Shown here: positions 63,268-64,000 of the stretch, in pieces
How positions within the stretch are numbered: position 1 is the first letter of the stretch
Layout of the letters: each line of letters starts with the position of its first letter
Assembly: GCF_009733595.1 (NCBI RefSeq)
Contig: NZ_WOFH01000003.1
Location: 1 to 64,000 of the forward strand
DNA length: 64,000 bases
Direction of reading: 5' to 3'
Source: Actinomadura litoris
GTDB lineage: Bacteria; Actinomycetota; Actinomycetes; Streptosporangiales; Streptosporangiaceae
Made by a program: the position numbers and the translations under genes
The notes under the pieces: model-generated
Told to the model about the DNA's origin: nothing
Database searches by the model: none
Seen by the model: the letters and a program-made list of their open reading frames with translations, nothing else

Positions 63268-64000
63268 GACTGTCGTACCTGCCTTTCCAGGTCGTCGAGG
63301 ACGTCGGTGAGAGCGATCAGCCCGGCGTCGTCCGCGGGCTCGGGACCGTACAGCGCCGCACCCACGTAGGCCTCCTCGCGGCCGGTGCGGACCGCGACGG
63401 CGGCGACGATCTCGTGCATGGACGCCGGGTCCTGCGCGCTGCCGCGCGGGAGGCCGAGCAGCGGGACGATGCGCTCGCGCGCCCCCGAGCGCAGCGCGTC
63501 GGAGGCCCGGTCGCGGGCGCGGGCCGCGCGGTACAGCCGGGCCCGCCCCTCGACCGTCTCGGCGGAGCGGACCGCGACCGGCAGCGCCTCGGCCACGACC
63601 GGGCCGAGCCGCCGCGCCCGCCACGCCGCCACCAGCAGCACGGTGACCACCAGTTCGAGGAAGAACAGCCAGACGCCGAACGGCACCATGTCGGTGATCG
63701 TCTTGTCCCCGGCGCCGGAGCCGGCGGCGGGCTTGTCCGGGATCAGCCAGATGACGGAGGGCGGCACGCCGATCATTCCCATGGCCAGCGCCGCGTTCCC
63801 CTCCTCGTCCAGGTGCTCGTTGGTGAGGAAGCCGGACGAGCCGACCACCGTGACCGACCGGTTTCCCGCGATGAGGCTGACCAGCCGGGGGGAGCCCGCC
63901 GCCTTGTAGCAGCCGACGCCCTCGTCCGGGTCGTCATAGGTCTGGGAGTCGCCGAACTTCACCCTTCCGGCGAGCTTCGCGAAGGGCATCTCGCAGCCAG
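63264..64000 (-). CDS. DUF4350 family membrane protein (partial, runs off the window)
   Basis: At least 245 residues; the frame is open to the right edge of the window (the ATG at 63989 is internal, preceded by G-C-E codons in frame). Extracytoplasmic family features are VVGSSGFLTNEHLDEEGNAALAMGMI, then one membrane helix (GVWLFFLELVVTVLLVAAWRARRLGP). A cytoplasmic region with RARLYRAARARDRASDALRSG follows. The gene overlaps the MoxR start. DUF4350 proteins usually accompany MoxR and DUF58 in this membrane complex. The N-terminal part lies outside the window. Confidence 0.85.

Overview
The window is very GC-rich, densely packed actinobacterial chromosome. Its gene order matches the conserved actinobacterial block that in mycobacteria runs from the LCP and TIGR03089 genes through GDP-mannose synthesis, fbiA/fbiB, whiB2, DUF3499 and phosphomannomutase to sahH. 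The teichoic-acid-type genes, the WhiB of exactly 87 residues and the complete F420 pathway point to a filamentous, spore-forming actinomycete. A member of the Thermomonosporaceae such as Actinomadura is my best guess; that is inference, not proof. I see no tRNA, rRNA, CRISPR, prophage or insertion sequence.

Region 1 (1-18.9 kb) is a cell-wall glycopolymer locus. It holds the end of a UDP-GlcNAc 2-epimerase gene, a coiled-coil orphan, a double glycosyltransferase and a CDP-alcohol phosphatidyltransferase. These are followed by a GT-C membrane glycosyltransferase, a GT2 enzyme with beta-rich tail, two GT2/TagF-like glycerophosphotransferase fusions, two paralogous membrane acyltransferases and an LCP ligase. 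Together they look like precursor supply, polyol-phosphate polymerisation, decoration and attachment of a teichoic-acid-like polymer. A TIGR03089 gene follows.

Region 2 (19-29 kb) has a GT-C membrane protein, a GT2 and two GT4 glycosyltransferases, thioredoxin, a UPF0104 membrane protein, a methyltransferase, a mannose-1-phosphate guanylyltransferase and an AlkA-type DNA glycosylase. Region 3 (29-36.4 kb) carries a LysR regulator, the F420 genes fbiC, fbiB and fbiA, and a membrane protein with a Gln-rich tail.

Region 4 (36.4-50.4 kb) has whiB, a large GT2/membrane fusion, a DUF5719 protein and a metallopeptidase-like protein without its zinc motif. A module of a substrate-binding/VWA protein, a histidine kinase and an atypical response regulator follows, then DUF3499, phosphomannomutase, Trm112, an SIS isomerase and a CDF transporter. 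The isomerase, the mutase and the guanylyltransferase of region 2 together could make GDP-mannose from fructose-6-phosphate.

Region 5 (50.4-64 kb) opens with a structured gene-free stretch. It continues with a two-component system, a MerR regulator divergent from ahcY, a second, short-form SAH hydrolase, an orphan gene, a secreted M14 carboxypeptidase and an RDD/SpoIIM/DUF58/MoxR/DUF4350 membrane module cut by the window edge. The most unusual non-coding signal is a roughly 170-bp dispersed repeat, present between fbiC and fbiB and again just after ahcY. Its two copies share a 40-bp identical core and a hairpin with a compensatory base change.
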